This document shows, piece after piece, positions 1 to 10,910 of a DNA stretch of 64,000 nt (its first letter is position 1; each line of letters starts with the position of its first letter). The stretch lies in the NCBI GenBank assembly GCA_947095585.1, contig OX352763.1, positions 18,525,462-18,589,461 on the forward strand, in the 5' to 3' direction. The notes beneath the pieces were generated by a model that did no database searches, was not told where the DNA came from, and saw only the letters and a program-made list of their open reading frames with translations. The DNA comes from Nephrocerus scutellatus (taxonomy: Eukaryota > Arthropoda > Insecta > Diptera > Pipunculidae). The translations under genes were made by a program, and so were the position numbers.

Positions 1-3000
1 TTGGCAAGTCTCGCACTCATCATTTCGAACGCTGGTCCCTTACGGCACAGTTATACTAATACATCTGCTATAGTGATATTTTGGATGGGCTGTAAATTAT
101 GTGACAAAATCAATCAGGACCTTGTGGTAGAGCCTTCACTGCAGGTGTCCACGTAAATCCTCAAGACAATTTCTGTACCAAACTACCATGGTTTGGATTT
201 CATAATTTAAGTGAAGGTCATGCCATTACATATATCAATAATTCTGTTATTTCTTGCTACGTTTTAAACGAAAAAGTTAAGTTTAATTATGTATTGTACA
301 CCATCAGTCAAGATTTTCTCTTCGTACTGTGCTTCATCTTAAGTGGTGTGATCAAAAACTTAATAACCAAAATGCACGTAAAAACGAAATTCCATCTGGC
401 TACCAAAGACATCCGCTCTCTGGTGCGAAGTAATCGTTCAGGTAACCTATTAAACTTTATTACTTGTTAATTGTCTTAACAAAAATCCGTTCACTTTACC
501 AGCGTTGTTCCCACAAATGCGAGCCACCAAAAAGTGAAAAAAAGTGAAATCCCAACTTAACTCAACTCAACTCCAATCAACAACTCGTTGATCATCATAA
601 GATTTGCACGCAGCAATAATGCGTTTAAGAACTCATTAAAAAGGCAAAACGGCGGCGCAATCTTTGATTTATCTCTGGTATTTGGGTAAATAAAATGCGA
701 TTTTGTGTCACGGCCAGCGAGTGAACTGAGAGGAAAAACAACAATAAAAGCCACAGCAAAATATTTTGGCAACAATAATGTGCTGCCTTCTTTCAATTCC
801 ATCCATCCATCTGCGAATGTGTTTCTTCAAGAGCAAGAACTGGAAATATTTTGATATCGAGCTGACTTCTCTAGAGTGGGCATCTGTCATCTTCTGCACA
901 TCAACCAACATCCAAATCGGTCCACACTCGCATCAAATCGCATAAGGCACAGAAATGCTAAGCGGAAGTGAGAGTCAACAGAGACGATAATGATAACATA
1001 AAAAATTAATTAATCCTATTCGGCGGTTAAAAAGGGATAAGGCATGAGGAGACGATGGTGAAGGGATGACGGGGAGTTGTCTCTCATAACAGTTTGCATT
1101 TTTCATTAGGAATTCCATTAAAATTCCATAAAATGCACTTGAATCCAAGACGGCAGCAAAAAATACAAAACCCAAAAAAAGACTCTGCATCAATTCATCA
1201 GCAATGAATCCTCTTCCAGTGGTGGTGAATAATTTAATGTGGTCCGATAACCATCAAAGAGCATCACCCAAGCACACACAAGATGCCTTTAATTGATATT
1301 CACTTTCCTCTCCTCCGATGTCCAACCAACAAACCGCACAAATAATTCTGCGCATTGAGGTTGAAAGAAAGTACTAAACGACCGCAACAAGCTTGGCCGC
1401 CACTACATCCACTACTCGTTTTGCGGAAGATTTCTCAAGAGTGCGGACACACTTGACGTTTGGCGTGCACTTACAATGTTTCACGGGAGTTCAGTGATAC
1501 AGCAATCAGAGTCGGTCATGCCATCATCTGACTTAAATCAGAAAAAAAGAGTCTGAATGCAATAATATTCCTCTGCTGTTTTTGATGCCATGTACTTTTG
1601 GACGTATCATTCTAAATATAAAATATGTATGACCATTGCATCCATCAGATACATTTATGCATATTTATTCAGATAGATTGAAACTCAGTGGAGCACAACA
1701 GAACTCGACAGACAATTTGGCTTTTTCATTTCTAGAGTAAGTAATCGAATTTCAATATATTTTGACTTTTATTCATTTTTGTGAAGTGAAGTGCGTTGAG
1801 ACAACTGCAAGAGTAAAAGTAAAGTAAGCTCGAATTGCGCTAAAAACAGCAAGAGGTTTCATTCCGCACAGATGTTAAAAAGAATTCACTAAATACGAGA
1901 GAAAACTCAAATTTGTTTGCCTTTCAAGTCAAAAGAACTCTCTCTGATTGATTGATTAAAACAGCAACACAACGCATGTAACGTTCTTCTATGTTTTATG
2001 TAGGTAAGTGTATGTAAGTACTTTTTTTTACATAAAACAGCAAATTAGGATTTCGATTTAATGGAAATTTGTGTAAGCAATCAGCTAATACATTTTTCGT
2101 TGTGCCTCTTCATATGAAGTAATCTTGCGAAATAATTTCAGAGGCGCGAGGATAGAATGTTGTATCTAGATACATTTTAAATGTTATTTCCAATCGAAAT
2201 GCTCAAGTGGAGTACAATAATAATAAGGAAAAATTATCAATATAGTTCACCTTAATAATTTCGGGCTCTACAACCGATTGCGGTTATATCGCAAATGTTT
2301 TGTACATTTGGCATACTAAGAGAGTGTCGTAGTATAGAGTTGTAGGTTGGTAGGTCAAAGTTGGTAAAAAAAATTGAAAATAAAAAGTTAAGACAAAGAG
2401 AAGTACATTGTGCTACATTAATCCTTATATGAACATCTGAAATAGTTGCCTTTATTGAAAGTTTATAAATCTGTATATGTATATGAAAGTGAAACTCAGT
2501 GTGTATGTATGTATGTACGTATCAGGTATGGATGTATTTTTTTATGATTGAGGTTTGAAATCTTTAAAAAAAACTTCAGGTGTGCATCATTATACTTAAC
2601 ATGTGCGACTCTTAGATACTTACAGACTAAAACTAACCCCAATAATTATTTTATAGCGAATCCCGCGGGACTACTGTTAGGCATTTCATCACGAGAAGGC
2701 TCCCAGCGATGGCTGCACTTCCGTTTTTAATATTTTATTATTTTCCCTTCTTTATTCACATAATTTTGATGTGTTAAATGTCTTCATTCTTTCTCTAACG
2801 CTCGAAACACCGTAGGCGCTGTAACACACTAGCCAATAGCTTTCTTCTAGTTTGTTTTGCTTCTCCAGTGTTCGGCATAATTCGAGAATATCACACAAAA
2901 CCAATATAAATACTCCTCGAAGCAATGAGAAGGAGGACGTACTGGCGAAGAACGGCGTATCATTGGACATCGACTACATGAAGGGAGTCTGCTGTCCATT

Positions 3001-3060
3001 GAGCTCCGCCAGGAAATGCGTTCTACCCTTCCATACTACCAAGGCTCAATTATGAATGTG
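1..3060. other. AT-rich stretch, no gene seen
   Basis: I find no convincing exon, RNA gene or transposon reading frame here. The sequence is AT-rich with simple runs, including a GTAT-type microsatellite near 2500-2522 and poly-T/A tracts. Short ORFs on both strands have no recognisable motifs and are best taken as chance. It could be intronic or intergenic. Confidence 0.5.
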
Positions 3061-3089
3061 GACTAACTTAACCAACTACACTACATCGA

Positions 3090-3410
3090 GGGTGATGTGG
3101 CCTTCCTACAATAAAAATAAATCTACCGAGCTGATCTGCACACCACGGAAAGATATTTCCAGAGTCGTTGCTATAATAACTGGCCTTTGGCCGTTGGGCA
3201 GCCATGCAACCAAAGTGGGAATTCCGAGAAGATAAGTTAACGAGAAAGAAACCCTCATTCATTATCTCTGCAAATGTCCAGCCATGACGGCTTTCCGACT
3301 CCACAAATTCGGAAACCCTTTCTTTGCAGACCTGATGGAGCTTTCGAGCTTTCACCGATATGATCTCGTACCTGAATGCTACAGGCTGGTTATAACAATT
3401 TGCAGATACC
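3090..3410 (+). mobile_element. LINE 3' coding tail (RNase H-type lineage), decayed
   Basis: Conceptual translation shifts frame but reads in the order WPLGSHATKVGIP, then HYLCKCPA, then FFADLMELSS. This is the tail seen after the RNase H domain in Jockey/I/LOA-type LINEs: a WPLG-H motif, then a degenerate Cys/His knuckle ending in C-x-CPA, then a short helix. In-frame stops and a frameshift make it non-functional. Nothing upstream of it here can be read as the rest of the element. Confidence 0.6.
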
Positions 3411-3509
3411 TCTATATAGCTAGGCTCTCACGAGGACTGTGGTTACAAAATGGCGCCATCTAGCGCTATTTTGGAGCCCTCGATAAGGCGGCGCGGATAA
3501 CCACTCTAC

Positions 3510-3965
3510 CTACCTACTTCTTGAAGCTTTATCTCACTTGGTCTCCCAAAAACATCTTACAAACGGTTCCGATTGAGAGACGGTATCATCCATTTGGACA
3601 TCTTTGAGTTCTTCGCATTCTGATCTATGCCATTATTCCAGCGTATGCTTGGTCAAACCCGATGCATAAATCCTCTCAGCATTATAGGGTATTCGGAATC
3701 GATTTTCCTCACAAAACTTGGCTACAAGATTATAGTGCTTTATGCTTAGCACCCAGGTCTTGGATCCATATGTAAGTTCTGGTGTGACCATTGCCTTATG
3801 CACCAGCAGCTTGAATGTTATGTTTAAATTTCTGGATTTGATAAATCATGACATACTAAAGTAGGCTTTGCTGGCTTTAAGCAAACTTGTGCTTATTTCT
3901 GTTCCCAAACTCTTATCAGCCGCTACAATTGACTTGAGATAGTAAGATGATCCTAATTCGAGCTC
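3510..3965 (-). mobile_element. LINE B-like reverse transcriptase C-terminal fragment
   Basis: On the minus strand the translation gives SKAYFSMS, FIKSRNLN, then a stretch ending in LTYGSKTWVLS and KHYNLVAKF. These match in order the C-terminal part of the LINE B copies at 48.7-50.3 and 51.9-52.7 kb (NKAYYSLSRLFKSRNL ... TYGSETWVLSKKH). It is diverged and broken by frameshifts. It is either an old LINE B copy or a sister family. Confidence 0.6.
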
Positions 3966-4389
3966 CGCTATCCTAAGGACGGTGCGAACCTACTAAGGTG
4001 CCACCATCGACTCAGGAATAAACACGAGTGCTCTTCGCTCTTAAATGAAGGACCAATGTTGGATCTTCTAAATGCAAACATTACCACCATTTATTTCGTT
4101 TTGGCTTCATTTATGTGCATTATAAAATTGGTAATAGAAGGCTTAATTGAAGAAAAATAGGTCCTGAATAAAGAAAGATTGCATGGCAATGGTTCGATAA
4201 TATAACTTTTTAGAGCAGCATTTGATTAAGTACAGTTTTTAATGCTGTTAGCCCAATTTTGTAGCAGCACTTACAAACGATATCTTCTTAACCTACATAG
4301 ATTCAAGATAAAATTTGATTAGAAAATAAGAAGCATTTATTATTTTCGTTACATTGTAAATAACCAAGGAAAATAAAAAAAAAATTTAA

Positions 4390-4935
4390 AGCGAGTCCCT
4401 GCACTCTCCCTCTGAGTTAGATACAAAGACTTTCCAGGCTAGATCGTAGATGTCCATTCTCTTAACATGTCCTAGCTATCTCAAACGTCTAGTATGTAGT
4501 TTTGTGACTAGGTCGATGTTGCTGCACTGCTCGTATATTTCGTTATTAAATCTTCTGCTTCAATGCAAACAGAACCGAAAATCTTTTGAAAAATTTTTCA
4601 CTTGAAACGTCCATGCATCTATTCATTCGCCTTCGATAGAGATCATACTACAGCGATATAGAGTAGGGTGCAAAAGTGTGTAGAGTGGTGTAGTACAGCG
4701 TCTTTTTAATGTTCTGAGAGGAATTTTACAACTGAATTGCATACATAGCCCAAAGAAACATCGACTGGCTGTCGATGTCGTTCTTCATTTGATTTCTTAG
4801 CTGCTGTCGTTGACAGATATTAAAGCAACGCCGCCTATGTATAAAAAAACCCTAACTACCTCAAAGTTATAGTTGCTTATTTTGACATTCTGACCACTAC
4901 GTTCTTTTCGATAGCCCTCTGTCTTAACATCGTTA
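4390..4935 (-). mobile_element. LINE reverse transcriptase tail, third lineage, decayed
   Basis: Minus-strand translation contains KISNYNFEVVRVFLYIGGV (a YLGA-type motif), a TTSTASRCFFGL segment, and after a gap NIDLVTKLHTRRLR*LGHVKRMDIYD. The order, YLG motif, arginine-rich helix, RLR-LGHV-RM, is the thumb and tail of a non-LTR reverse transcriptase. Stops and frameshifts are frequent. The protein sequence differs from LINE A and LINE B in this window. Confidence 0.6.
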
Positions 4936-6345
4936 AAAATAAACATGAATATATTTTTTAATGCCTTATTACTACATTAACCAATACACCCATACATCCC
5001 AACATAAATAAACTTTAAAATGCTATTTAGAGAACCATATTTTAAATTTTTTGAAAGAAATTGCAAATTTATGAAACAATGGGAAAAAGTAAGCAAATGG
5101 TTTTTTATTTTTGGTGTCACTTCCATGCGCATATTGCAAAAAAGCTTTATCGTCCAATCACGTTGATGCGAAGGTGAAATGTGACTTCCCTTTCTCAGTT
5201 CACACTGATTCAAATTCAGTGGAAAACCTTTAGTTGGGATTTCCGAGTTCACGTACGTTCTATATGACCTTTCCTAAATGTTTCCCGAAATTATGTAACA
5301 ATATTGAACTCTTCTGTGGACCATGAACATCAACGCTCATCAAGCTCTACAGCAATTTAATTGATAGTTGAATTGCAATAAAAGCGTAACGCCATTATTT
5401 GCTCATTAACCATAATCTACCGTGCCGCCACGACGCGTCCAAACTGATGCACAATTATTATTTCATTTTTGGCGGGAATGATCAACGATCAATTCGGTTT
5501 CGGTTTCATATGCCGAACAATTCAAATTAGCCACGGCTTACCGGATGGAATCAAATGTGCAAAAGGGTGTCATCGAACTTTCAACTCGTAGACCAGCATA
5601 GTCAATGAAATTAATTAATAATCTCCTCAACAATTTTTTTTATGAATCACTTACTCACTGACACTTTCCTTAGAATAAACAACAACAAAATATCCTAATC
5701 TCTATCAAATGAGGCACCCTTTTGTATGCTTTCAACTAAATTTCACACTCTTATGCTGAGTAGATTTACGGCCAATCTCAAAATAAATGTTCAAACCATG
5801 ACCTGACCATAATCGTATGGGGTTGCTGCATTTGGTAAATTCCGACCGACTAATCAGTGACGGTATAATTTGTTTCAGACTTTACCTATGCGTCTTCGCA
5901 ATAGGAACTTTTGTTTGCCTAATCGAACCCATAATAAATTCCATCGCATGCATCATAACTCCCAGTTTTTATTGTGTAATAGGAAAGAACTAATGTTCGA
6001 AATGACCTTGTACCTTGGCCCCTTCAATCTACTTTCATTTACTTATAAAATCGAGTAAATATGGAACGAAATATATTACCTCTCCCGGTAGATGTCGGTA
6101 GGTTTGTACTTTACATGCACCTGCAATATGCAAGACAGATACTATCTGAGCGGTAAAATGAGAATTAAAATGATTAATGAAGCGCCAATTCAAATATCTA
6201 AGAAAAACTTGAAAAAAGAAACCGATTTAGCCACATTACGATACATCTGTCGTCTGAATAGGCATGGAGAGAGCATCTGAAAACAAGGTACCTTTATATA
6301 ATAACTTAAGCTAATAGAGATACTTCTCGCAGATATCAATGAATA
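4936..6345. other. No gene seen
   Basis: AT-rich sequence with only short, motif-free ORFs on either strand. I recognise no transposon protein, no rRNA or tRNA, and no tandem array. Confidence 0.45.
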
Positions 6346-6349
6346 AAAA

Positions 6350-6422
6350 ACCAAACCCATAAAAATTTTTCATGTAAATTCTCTAATAGGAAGTCTGTAA
6401 AGTTTAAATTAAATCGGGTTAG
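6350..6422 (+). repeat. Single unit of the ~100-bp 'atcgggctaattt' repeat
   Basis: The segment carries tgtaaattctctaatagga followed by a tttaaattaaatcgggtta motif. Nearly the same pair is seen at 37.19-37.25 kb in the large array of this repeat. It directly precedes the LINE A reading frame, and more units follow LINE A at 8.09 kb, so LINE A may have inserted into a small array. Confidence 0.6.
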
Positions 6423-6424
6423 TT

Positions 6425-8010
6425 ATGAAAAAGTACGTAGTACGGAGCCCTACTCTCAACCGAGCAAGAAAGCAACTTCATCGCTGGAAAGATTTCTATC
6501 GGGATATCACTATTAAGGAGAACATCAACTCGATCTCAAGAACAGTACGACCCAATCTTATAAGAAGTATCTCAACTTCACCACCAACCCAAAATGAAAG
6601 AGTGTCTGCAATTAAGGAACTTAAAAATACTCGGGTCCTGGTAACCTGGCCGCCGACCCTTTTAAGTTCAGTACACCTGTTACTGTTCTTGTCCTTAAAC
6701 CGACTATTCGTGCAGAGTCTCTAGCTCGTGAAAAGAGGAAGTCATCATTACGATACCCAAGAAGGGTGATTTCAGCGAGTGCAAAAATTGGAGCGGCAGA
6801 ACACTGTTAAATGCAATAGGATAATTGTAGCATTTATTATTCTCAATCGTATTTTACCACCTGTTGACTCATTTTTAAGACGAGAGCAAGCGGGTTTTAG
6901 AAAGAATAGATCATGAGTAGACCACATGAATATCCTGTGTATTATTATCGAGCAGTGAGCTGAATAGAATTCGCCTTTGTAGATCCTCTTAGTTGATTTC
7001 GAACGAGGCATTGATAAAATATACCGAAAAGCTATCTGGATAGCATTGCTAAATCTCGGATTATCGGATAAAATCGTAGACCTTATTCGTGAATTATATA
7101 GAAATGCCGCTTGCTGTGCCCGAAATATTTCAACCTCTCCAAAGAAGTTAGGCAGGGATGTGTCCTCTCTATATTTTTTTTTGTGATTCTGGATAACGTT
7201 ATGACGCAAGTCAACATCTAAGTATGTACCAAACGGTATTCAATGGCGCTTGAACGAAAGGCTTAACGATCTCGACTACGCTCACGACATTGGTATGATG
7301 ACTCACATATAAGACGATATGAAGCGATATATGGGTTGAGAGGTTGATTTATAGCGCTAAACAGGTTGGTCTAAGACTTAACTACTCAAATCGGATGAAT
7401 CGGAACGACCAACATCCGCGAATTATCCATAATCGCCAACGTTGCAACTAAAGTCACTGAAGATGTGGAGAAATTTAGCTACTTAGGGAGCCTAATTACT
7501 AAGAACGTCGGGTCTGAATCAGACGCGACAGCCCGCATAAGCCAAGCACGCCTTGCATTATCGTTAAACAAAGTGTGGCGAGCGCATCTCTAGTGTTTAA
7601 TCGGTTACCTAAAATGATTCTGAGACTTGGAAAGTAACAACTACCATTTCTTAAAGATTACAGGTATTCGTCAACAATTGTCTACGTCGAATCTGTGGCA
7701 TCTTTTGGACAAACACGATCTCAAAGTCAGATCTACTTGCCCTGACAAATATTGAGCCAATCTACGTTAAAATTAAGCGTAGGAAATGGCTATAGGTAGG
7801 GCACACCCTGTCGAAACCGGACAATGACATTACGAAATAGCCTTTGAGTGGAACCTTCAAGGAAGAACCTTTAAGAAACCCGGGACGCCCAGAGAACATG
7901 CGCCGCAGATCAATCGAAAGGGAATCGCGTATGGTGTGAAGTCAAACTGCTAGCGAGAGACAAACGGCGCTGGAAGGAGGTCATTTCCGCTCTATGCTCT
8001 TCCTAGAGGT
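6425..8010 (+). mobile_element. LINE A: 5'-truncated non-LTR retrotransposon, reverse transcriptase remnant
   Basis: The translation, with frameshifts, gives the reverse transcriptase in order: a linker with SAIKELKN (6600-6640), ITIPKKGDF and WSGITLLNA (6745-6815), RREQAGFRKNRS (6880-6915), LLVDFERGIDKIYRKAIW (the palm D motif, near 6985-7040), LIRELYRNAACCAR, FSYLGSLITKN (7470-7505), NNCLRRICGIFWTNTIS (7675-7725) and IKRRKWL*VGHTL (7770-7805). A GRPE-type arginine-rich end follows at 7880-7930. No apurinic-endonuclease domain precedes it, so the copy is 5' truncated. Multiple stops show it is dead. The K-RRKW-x-GHTL tail resembles RTE-like and related LINEs; I do not assign a clade firmly. 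Confidence 0.85.
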
Positions 8011-8084
8011 AATAATTATTTGTCTGGGGTTTTTATTGTACTGTAAAATAAATAGAGGACACGAATTAAAAACATATTAAGAAA

Positions 8085-8345
8085 ACTGCGGTCCTGGACC
8101 TCGATCTCTTCCAAATTTTTACAGAAAGTGTTGTCATCGGAAATACACATATGTGCAAGGATTGAATAAAATGAAGATAATTTTGAAAAAAGAATTATAT
8201 GGGAGGACCTCGGCCCTGGGGCCCGATAACTTCCAAATTTTTAAAAAATGTTGTAATCAGAGACCAAATTTTAATAAATCCGATACCTTCCAAATTTTAA
8301 TAGAAAGTGTTGTCTTCGGAGATATAAAAGTTAGTTTCTAAGACG
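8085..8345 (+). repeat. ~100-bp 'atcgggctaattt'-family repeat, about two and a half units
   Basis: Repeated block with the order: gtcctggacctcg or ggccctggggcccgat, then cttccaaatttttacagaaagtgttgtcatcggaaatacacatatgtg. It recurs with about 100-bp spacing at about 8.09, 8.20 and 8.28 kb. The same motif order is found at 37.2-37.8 kb and, on the other strand, inside the 57.2-60.0 kb tandem units. Short ORFs here are artefacts of the repeat. Confidence 0.75.
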
Positions 8346-8469
8346 CTATAAAATGAGTATACATCAATATTGTTTTGAAAATTGTGAAGGTTGAAGTCTC
8401 CGATTTAAGAATGAAAAACAAGTTCGTTCATGTGGCTCCCTCAGCTGGCTTTAAAGTAAGCAAACCTGT

Positions 8470-8955
8470 AAGTTAGTTTTCAAGAACTTTTTCGATCCAG
8501 CTTTTCGAATAACAATCGCATCGATTTGAGGCCATAAAAAGTTGGTCAGCTGGCTCTTAAACGGTCGCCATTGATGGTGACGGCGTATCCAGGAGCGTTT
8601 TCAAAGAAAAATGCAACCAAAACTGTCGCTCTTGGTGGACGCATTGACTTCACTACGATTACGTGTGGCTGTTCCAAACCCACAATCTGGCAGTTCTGCT
8701 TAGTTACAAAGCACTACGTATAAAAAGATGATTTTTCGACCAAAATCGACGCCATTAGCAAGCTGGTCTATTGCTTGCCCACACAGAGAACTGATATCAA
8801 AGCGAATGGTCATTTGCTTTCAACTCCTGAGTCATCTGGACCTTGTAAGCGAATAATCCTAGGTCTTTGTGCAGTATTCTGCTCAGGCTGGTGCGACTAG
8901 TGGCCAGTTATTCCGATTGGCGTCGAGTTGAGGTCAAAGTTTGAATAAAATTGGA
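8470..8955 (-). mobile_element. Mariner-like (Tc1/mariner superfamily) transposase fragment
   Basis: Minus-strand translation gives TSLSRILHKDLGLFAYKVQ, then TQELKANDHS, KNHLF for the 'KIIFSDE' block, FVTKQNCQIVG, and FFENAPGYAVTINGDR. The order (helix-turn-helix end, K-x-Q-x-x-QEL, catalytic block, N-x-QNC, FFEN...A-T-NGDRY) is that of the fly mariner-like transposases whose N-terminus carries the 'RLTLEQR' domain. Both ends are missing and the frame shifts several times. Confidence 0.8.
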
Positions 8956-8959
8956 TTTT

Positions 8960-10585
8960 AGGAAATGGATTGAAAATTGGTGACAATATTTGCCCGCAAA
9001 TACACAAACACAGCCGGACGCGAAGGTAATAAAGAGAATTTAAAAATAATGCTTCCCCAGTTTCCATCTCTACCTAAAATCCAACCTGATTATATTTCTT
9101 GTTTAGCTACATAGTTCTTTTAGAGCAATGTATTAGCTGCTTAACCTATTGATGCGATATAAATTCGAAAACATTTATTTCTCCACATATCACCGTCGAA
9201 TGTTTTATGAATTATTTCTAAATTTATGGATAATCGACTTACTTTGCATTTTGCCTAAATGGGTTCGTCATTAATTCATCCATTCATCATGCCAAACTTC
9301 TGAATAAAATAATCAAATGCGGCAAAAATTATGAAAACCGTATGTTATCCGCTCGCATATCCTGATCCTGCATGCCATTAAAATCCCGTCGTCGTTGTAG
9401 ATGCAGAATGTAGTCGAGATCTATTTTTTTCCATCGAAAATCCAAACAAAACCCCCAAGCGATGCTGTCACGTCTGTTTTTGCTGCCTTCCCTCTGAAAT
9501 TGAGCTGACGCAAAAATGAACAATGACAGTGATATGGCTGTTAGGTCCTGTACGGTGGGAAAATGGGACAAATGCGAAAATTGTCGAGAACCATCAAAAC
9601 CCTAAACTGACGCGCTCTCGATATACCGTGAATCGAGCAGGAGTTGTCGTGCGTTTTCTCTAAATAAAAATTCAAAAAAAAAAAATCTTTCTTTTTCTGC
9701 TCCAGCTTTTGTTGTTGGCGGAGTTGTTGTTGTGCATGAATTTGAATACAAATGCATAAGGTTTGACCGCACACGTTTGGATCATGGAATTAACATGTCA
9801 ATTCATTTTGTCATTTTTGTGTGCCAACATTTTGGGGTTGGGCTCGTTAGGCATGTACGTATTAGGTACTCGTAGTATGTGTGGAGATTTTTTGTGGTCC
9901 ATCATACTAATGGATAGTAAGTAAGTTCTGCTGCGGATAGGGAGAACATGCAAAAAATATTCACACAAACAACAACAACAACAACAACAAAAACAGCAGC
10001 TTTCAGATTGATGGTGTCGAACGTATCGCATCCGCATCGTATCTTTCTAAACGGATGTATACGCTTGCCACATATGTAATAAATTTTGGTGTACAGCACA
10101 AAAAAAGGATATTCAGAGTCCTGACGTGAGTTAGATTTATTTAGGAGAGGATGGAACATATGACATTAGCATATATGGGTTATATTATGTACAGAGTTGT
10201 TATATTCATGTTTTTATGTGTCGTTTAACAAAGTCATAATACCCTATCTCGTTTGCAATTGAGATATCTTATCGTGTAACGTTGATAAAACAATAAAAAG
10301 TTTTATTAAAAATACATATATAATGGTTTGATTGGATCAAAATGTATGTGTTTGTTTTGCTGTTTTAAGAATTAAGAGGCAGACACTCCGCGAGAAACAG
10401 ATGGTTATTTATCCTACAGTATGCTCTGTAATCCTGGACCTTCTCGCAAATCTCCCGATCTGAAGCTAACGATCAGATCTTTAGATCTAACGTTCTCTCA
10501 GTACTATTATCAATCAAGTCAGTGAGTCAATTACGACGCGCCTCCAAGTCTTCGTCCACTAGTGCTTAAGGCGGATACTGAAAAC
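8960..10585. other. No gene seen; contains an (AAC)n microsatellite
   Basis: No convincing coding sequence. An AAC/CAA trinucleotide run lies at about 9965-9993 and explains the low-complexity ORFs (poly-Cys/Val on the minus strand). A poly-A run is at 9675-9686. Otherwise the sequence is unremarkable and AT-rich. Confidence 0.5.
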
Positions 10586-10589
10586 AAGA

Positions 10590-10910
10590 TCGGCGGACAT
10601 TATCACCAATCCAGACTTGTGGAGAGTAACGCAGCAGGAAGCAATCGCGATCACCATCAGACGACGAAAATGGAGCTGGATTGGCCACAATTTGAGAAAG
10701 CGAGCGGACGATATTATGAAACTAGCTCTCGACTGGAATCCACAAGGAAGCCGCCGAGTTGGCCGTCCTAGCAAGCCATGGAAAAGGACAAAAGAAGAGG
10801 AAGCAATATCCCGGGGGACTGAGTGGCATCTTTTGAAATTTCAGGCGATAAATCGAGTTCGTTGGCGGGCGTTTGTAGAAGCACTATTCTCCGATTTGAA
10901 TACGAGCATC
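10590..10910 (+). mobile_element. LINE A 3' coding tail, second copy
   Basis: An open frame reads ADIITNPDLWRVTQQEAI, then RRRKWSWIGHNLRK, LDWNPQGSRRVGRPSK, and finally RVRWRAFVEALFSDL. This corresponds to the C-terminal tail of LINE A at 7.7-8.0 kb (TISKSDLLALTN ... KRRKWL*VGHTLSK ... NPGRPEN). It has few lesions and is younger-looking than the 6.4-kb copy. Everything upstream of the tail is missing. It is not a host gene. Confidence 0.8.

Noticed and set aside
10559..10774. ORFs on both strands overlapping LINE A tail
   Set aside because: Only the frame with RRRKWSWIGHNLRK matches a protein family; the others are antisense or shifted shadows.
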